This document shows positions 28,790 to 31,896 of a DNA stretch of 31,896 nt, one piece after another. The DNA comes from a virus. Both the position numbers and the translations under genes were made by a program. The DNA lies in IMG/VR virus record IMGVR_UViG_3300042556_000195, positions 1 to 31,896 of that record; one strand, 5' to 3'. The notes below the pieces were generated by a model that was not told where the DNA came from, ran no database searches, and was given only the letters and a program-made list of their open reading frames with translations. The number at the start of each line of letters is the position of its first letter. Position 1 is the stretch's first letter.

Positions 28790-29533
28790 TTATTTGCTGT
28801 CCTTCATCATCTGGACGCCGCGCCACGTTGTGCCGCCATCGTCAGTGATAAAGCCAAGAACATCAACCCCAGATGCGACTAAGGTCGGCGCTGTGCCTCC
28901 GGGCCATTTCGTGCCAGAAAACCAAGTCTGCGTTCCTGTGCCGCCGTTGGTGAGTTCAAGGATGAATGTAAAAGCACCCGATGCCGGGACGTTAGTCGCT
29001 GTCCATGTGAGCGCACCAGATGCAGTCTTGATGAAATAATTACCCGCGCTGCAATTAATGGCAGACGCAGCAACTGAGACAACAGAACTTTTATAGGCAT
29101 CAATGGTTTTATTTGTGATTGTCTGCGTATCAGTTGTGCCGACAAGCGCGCCTGATGGAGCGGTGAGAGACGTATTCCACGCGGTTCCCGTGGAAACAGC
29201 AACACCCGCAGCAGGATATGCCTGTGCAGGGATTGTAATTGTCTGCCAGCTACCGTCACCCCGAAGATAGGTTGTGGATGATGGGGTTCCAGTTGCACTG
29301 ATATCCCCAACCACAAAACCTGTTACCGTAGCGTCGGTTACATTCAACGTCCCCGCAACGGTAAGCGTCTTTCCTGTTCCGACTTTTAAACCAACGCTCG
29401 TCCCTGTGCCAGCGGCAGCAAAGAGCGCATCAAGCGTATCTAGGTCGGTATTGAGCTTAGTTCCCCAAGTGTCGGCGGAAGCGCCAACTTCTGGTTTTGT
29501 AAGTCCAAGATTAGTCGTTGTCGTATCAGGCAT
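28790..29533 (-). CDS. Tail fibre-like structural protein (247 aa)
   Basis: Starts [20 protein letters not shown] followed by [20 protein letters not shown], the recurrent N-terminal shaft-attachment pattern of phage fibres (TxxLxLxKPExGxSxxTWGxKLNxDLDxLD). The middle has Thr/Gly-rich beta-strand repeats ([31 protein letters not shown]) and ends with a beta-sandwich-like [16 protein letters not shown] tail. It is probably a trimeric fibre subunit. It lies before the propeller-like gene, so the two may form one appendage. Confidence 0.83.
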   Translation of the reverse strand: MPDTTTTNLGLTKPEVGASADTWGTKLNTDLDTLDALFAAAGTGTSVGLKVGTGKTLTVAGTLNVTDATVTGFVVGDISATGTPSSTTYLRGDGSWQTITIPAQAYPAAGVAVSTGTAWNTSLTAPSGALVGTTDTQTITNKTIDAYKSSVVSVAASAINCSAGNYFIKTASGALTWTATNVPASGAFTFILELTNGGTGTQTWFSGTKWPGGTAPTLVASGVDVLGFITDDGGTTWRGVQMMKDSK

Positions 29534-29541
29534 ATCTTACC

Positions 29542-30117
29542 TCATGCTGCTTCCAGATATTCTGGGAAGCCTAAAACCGTCCAAGTTTCTGCTGTATCAG
29601 AAATTGGCGTCCATGTCTCTGATGTAATTGGTTGCGGTTCCCATTTCTTCGTCCCGACCACCGTAACGGTAGATACGCCAGTTATTGTCGTAGAACCGAT
29701 ACGCACAAACCCAGCACTGACAGAGACGCTCGATGCTGCCGTTGTAGGCACAACTCCCGCTGCCGTGATATTGGCAGAAGCAGTTACCGAAGAAACGCTT
29801 ATAGACGCCACTTGACCGATAACGGATGTGCCACCAGCAACAATAACCGTAGATGCTGCAGAAACAGCCACAGAGCCGTCCACAACGCGAACAGCAGCAA
29901 CTGTGGTAGTTGATGTCGCGCTTACCGCCACAGCGCCGTCCGTGCGCTCTCCAGCGGAGATTGTAACGGTAGAGAATGAGTTACTCTCTAACGCTGCATC
30001 TTTGACAACAACGGCAGAAGCAGTTGTGGTAGCGGACGCAACTACAGAAACCGCACCCTCAATGGGGTCGATCCCGTAGTTTCCTATTCCGTATAGGCCG
30101 CTACCATAACCAGCCAT
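29542..30117 (-). CDS. Ser/Val/Thr-rich repeat protein (191 aa)
   Basis: Starts MAGYGSGLYGIGNYGIDPIE, a Gly/Tyr-rich lead. Then at least four roughly 21-residue repeats of alternating beta-strand type run along the protein (GAVAVSATSTTTVAAVRVVD; GSVAVSAASTVIVAGGTSVI; QVASISVSSVTASANITAAG). The end has two copies of a T-E-T-W-T pattern (SETWTPISDTAETWTVLGF). It is probably a fibrous virion protein with beta-repeats. No catalytic motif. Confidence 0.74.
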   Translation of the reverse strand: MAGYGSGLYGIGNYGIDPIEGAVSVVASATTTASAVVVKDAALESNSFSTVTISAGERTDGAVAVSATSTTTVAAVRVVDGSVAVSAASTVIVAGGTSVIGQVASISVSSVTASANITAAGVVPTTAASSVSVSAGFVRIGSTTITGVSTVTVVGTKKWEPQPITSETWTPISDTAETWTVLGFPEYLEAA

Positions 30118-30120
30118 ATA

Positions 30121-30501
30121 TTAGTCCAGCGTAATGTCGAAATCGCCAGCAGGAATGCGGAACACATCGCCACTGTCAATCGTCTTGGACGTTGCAAGGC
30201 CGCCGTAGGCCAGCATATTGCCGCCAGTGGACGCATCAAACAGCGCAGCGTAGGTGATTGTCCCCCACGATGCAGAAGCTGTCGGAAACTCTACCGCAGC
30301 CGTGTTAGAGGCAAGGTTAGCCGCAACCGTGAATGCTGCCGTCTGACGAGCGTATGAACCTCCAGAAACTTCCGTTCCAGCGCCACCTTCGCCTGGGTTA
30401 GACGTAAACAGGCCAACATACAGAGTTGCAGGCGCGGTATAAGGTGTCGCACCGAAAACGTGCAGAAGAACCTTGTTTTCAAGATAGTTAGAGAAAGACA
30501 T
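30121..30501 (-). CDS. Gp80-like tail or fibre base protein (126 aa)
   Basis: Starts MSFSNYLENKVLLHVFGATP, then PATLYVGLFTSNPGEGGAGT and VSGGSYARQTAAFTV, followed by FPTASASWGTITYAALFDAS and a closing DVFRIPAGDFDITL. This pattern (SNYLENKVLxHxFG...LYVGLFTxNP...EVSGGSYARQ) is a common small podophage and siphophage structural family, known as Gp80 (Pfam, from memory). AAGGAG precedes the ATG. Probably a tail-associated beta-sandwich protein. Confidence 0.85.
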   Translation of the reverse strand: MSFSNYLENKVLLHVFGATPYTAPATLYVGLFTSNPGEGGAGTEVSGGSYARQTAAFTVAANLASNTAAVEFPTASASWGTITYAALFDASTGGNMLAYGGLATSKTIDSGDVFRIPAGDFDITLD

Positions 30502-30511
30502 TTAATGCTCC

Positions 30512-31132
30512 TTACGAAAAAGACCGAATACGCGGGACAAGTTTGCTGTTGCCAATTCTAGCACGTTCGTCAGCAATTTTCATGTCATTTACCAATGTCT
30601 GGTAAAGTCCTGCCCAAACGCCCGTGCGCTCATCTTCCTTCAGATATGGAGCGGACTGCACCAAAGTCGCATACAGGTAGATGTCTGGAGCCTCTGTAAG
30701 CAGCCAGTTTGTTGGCGCTGCGTCGCTAAGTGCTGGGATTTTGCCGTAATACAGCAACTCACCCGTATATGAGCCATCAGGAGCAGGGAGAACCTGAAAC
30801 TGCTGGCCCACCATCGTGAAGAACATCGGCTGGCCGCTAGTGATGTAGACCTGGCTGTCCTCAATCATCTGTTCAGGCGTCACATAAACCAATGGCGTGA
30901 TTGGGTTAGTGTTCAAATGAAAGCGGATGTTCTCCATCCAATCAGACGGAACAGCGAAATACGGCGTATCCAGAGTTGCATCTGCACGAACCACCATCTT
31001 GCGGTGGCGGATTTGCCTATTCATCTGCGCCTCTGCCAACGCGATGAAGTTAGGAATAGCCGAAGTTAGGTCGGATCGGTTGAGCCAATCTCCAACTGCG
31101 GTTTTCAACTCTGAATACGTCGTGATCGCCAT
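30512..31132 (-). CDS. Head-tail adaptor protein (SU10 adaptor-like, 206 aa)
   Basis: Starts MAITTYSELKTAVGDWLNRS, DLTSAIPNFIALAEAQMNRQ and IRHRKM, the conserved opening of podophage adaptor proteins (YSELxxAVxDWLxRSDLTxxIPxFIxLAE). The middle is beta-rich (VPSDWMENIRFHLNT; FQVLPAPDGSYTGELLYYGK) and the C-terminal helix (DIYLYATLVQSAPYLKEDER) is typical. It would dock under the portal as the first tail ring and bind the nozzle and fibres. Start overlaps the previous stop by one base. Confidence 0.88.
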   Translation of the reverse strand: MAITTYSELKTAVGDWLNRSDLTSAIPNFIALAEAQMNRQIRHRKMVVRADATLDTPYFAVPSDWMENIRFHLNTNPITPLVYVTPEQMIEDSQVYITSGQPMFFTMVGQQFQVLPAPDGSYTGELLYYGKIPALSDAAPTNWLLTEAPDIYLYATLVQSAPYLKEDERTGVWAGLYQTLVNDMKIADERARIGNSKLVPRIRSFS

Positions 31133-31440
31133 TAGATAGTTCCCGGCCTTGTGCGGAACGCTCTGTTGTCAGGGTCGTTCAGCCATTTCGCCATTGCCTT
31201 CTGGTCATTCAGAATGCCTTGACGCTCAAGCTCGTAATACACTGAAAGCGGAATGCTGCCAACCTTCGTCCACTCTCCCCAGCGTTCAGGTGCAGCGTTA
31301 AATTCAGCCTTATTGGCTTCGATGATTGCAGTAACATCCTGTTCCTTCTGAATGACTGCCTCATCTTTGTCAGCGTCATAGTGGAACGATGTAACGATGC
31401 CTGTAAGGTTGCTATCGTCTGCAATGATACGTTTAGACAT
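31132..31440 (-). CDS. Conserved head-region protein (102 aa)
   Basis: Starts MSKRIIADDSNLTGIVTSFH and contains a helix (AVIQKEQDVTAIIEANKAEF), then ERWGEWTKVGSIPLSVYYEL with ERQGILNDQKAMAKWLND. Proteins of this type sit after the capsid gene of podophages. GGAGG lies a few nt before the ATG, just beyond the hairpin at 31459-31482. A head completion or decoration role is inferred from position. Confidence 0.78.
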   Translation of the reverse strand: MSKRIIADDSNLTGIVTSFHYDADKDEAVIQKEQDVTAIIEANKAEFNAAPERWGEWTKVGSIPLSVYYELERQGILNDQKAMAKWLNDPDNRAFRTRPGTI

Positions 31441-31458
31441 ATTCCCTCCAAAGAGTTA

Positions 31459-31482
31459 GGGGAGAGGTCGAAACCCCTCCCC
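31459..31482 (-). terminator. Strong 10-bp stem with UUCG loop after the capsid gene
   Basis: In mRNA sense the stem GGGGAGGGGU pairs with ACCUCUCCCC (one G-U) around a UUCG tetraloop. No U-run follows, so it may not terminate alone. It lies between the capsid stop (31501) and the next gene's ribosome site. A role in capping the capsid transcript, in mRNA stability or in partial termination would all explain higher capsid yield. Confidence 0.7.
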
Positions 31483-31500
31483 ACCCTTGTAAAGTCTTGA

Positions 31501-31896
31501 TTAGCTCGTGGTCAGATCGGCTACGATCCCATGAGCTGCCTGTGTGTTGACCTTCAGGCCATATTCCACAAGCATCAGGCGCTTTTCAGCGTCGCCCGTC
31601 TTCGCCAGTTCCATCTGCTGGATCGGACGAAGGATTGCCAACGAGGCGTAATCGGGGTCGATGATGAACGCATCACGGTCACGCTGGAAGCGGTTCGGAA
31701 CGATGTTGATCGTGCCAAAGTCGGACACATAAACGTCGGCAGCGCCGATGATCTGCGCCTGCTGACCAGCCGGAACGTCACGATAGCGCGTAGCGATACC
31801 CGTGAATGCCGAGGCAGCCGTCTTGTTGAACGGACCAACCATGAGCATCTTGGGAGTGCCACCCGAAGTCCAGACGCTCTGAACAACAGTCTTCAG
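31501..31896 (-). CDS. Major capsid protein, C-terminal part (continues from 1-694)
   Basis: This is the 3' part of the capsid gene; positions 31770-31896 repeat bases 1-127. It contains PKMLMVGPFNKTAASAFTGI, then VYVSDFGTINIVPNRFQRDR and the closing NTQAAHGIVADLTTS. The P-domain strands around GTINIVPNRFQRDRDAFIID and the ending are the recognised signature of the SU10/DUF5309 capsid group. Frame continuity with 694-1 was checked by position arithmetic: 31848 corresponds to base 79, and 694 minus 79 is a multiple of three. Confidence 0.93.
   Translation of the reverse strand: MKTVVQSVWTSGGTPKMLMVGPFNKTAASAFTGIATRYRDVPAGQQAQIIGAADVYVSDFGTINIVPNRFQRDRDAFIIDPDYASLAILRPIQQMELAKTGDAEKRLMLVEYGLKVNTQAAHGIVADLTTS
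31770..31896. repeat. Terminal direct repeat, right copy (circular join)
   Basis: Identical to bases 1-127. Removing one copy gives a 31,769-bp circle in which the capsid gene is whole. Confidence 0.95.

Overview
The window is one complete, circularly assembled genome of a tailed bacteriophage with a short-tail (podovirus-like) gene set. Its first and last 127 bases are identical, so the unique circle is 31,769 bp. The opening point falls inside the major capsid gene, whose 5' part lies at 1-694 (minus) and 3' part at 31501-31896 (minus). The host is probably an alphaproteobacterium: the phage carries a GapR/DUF2312 nucleoid protein, a family known mainly from that class, with an alphaproteobacterial-type DUF1376 replication protein and an orphan DnaA domain IV protein. 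I see no tRNA, CRISPR array, insertion sequence, integrase, DNA polymerase or RNA polymerase.

Layout. A small control region at 12248-12374 separates two transcription directions. Rightward (12375-15506) runs a compact recombination and DNA-binding operon: ERF annealing protein, YqaJ exonuclease, HTH protein, HNH-like nuclease, GapR-like protein and SSB, ending at a terminator near 15556-15599. Leftward, everything else is nearly continuous. It starts with an XRE repressor-like gene (12247), then a DUF1064 nuclease-like protein, the DnaA domain IV-like protein, and a DUF1376 replication protein whose gene contains two arrays of iteron-like direct repeats (candidate origin, 10715-10801). A string of very small overlapping genes follows (10417-8387), several with one membrane segment.

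The packaging and head block follows: TerS, TerL, four small proteins, portal, a glycine-rich collagen-like protein, a 78-aa protein, scaffold and the SU10-type capsid. Across the join the same strand continues (31440 down to 15598): adaptor, tail and fibre proteins, a tail-assembly chaperone, and a lysis cassette (small membrane proteins, GH19-type endolysin, nested Rz/Rz1-like spanins). A calcineurin-like phosphatase, the tail nozzle-like protein and an ejection module come next. The ejection module has Ala/Gln-rich internal proteins, a lytic transglycosylase, and a last large protein with an ADP-ribosyltransferase-like domain.

How it fits together. The structural genes describe a podovirus that probably injects internal proteins with its DNA: one to breach the wall and one that may modify host proteins. 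Replication looks lambda-O-like (origin inside the replication gene, host polymerase and helicase recruited), supported by an ERF/exonuclease/SSB recombination set. A repressor-like gene with a divergent control region but no integrase leaves the lifestyle open. The most interesting items are the two iteron arrays, the ADP-ribosyltransferase fused to an ejection-type protein, a small gene that appears to start at AUA, a 10-bp UUCG hairpin behind the capsid gene, and an EF-hand loop in a lysis-region membrane protein.
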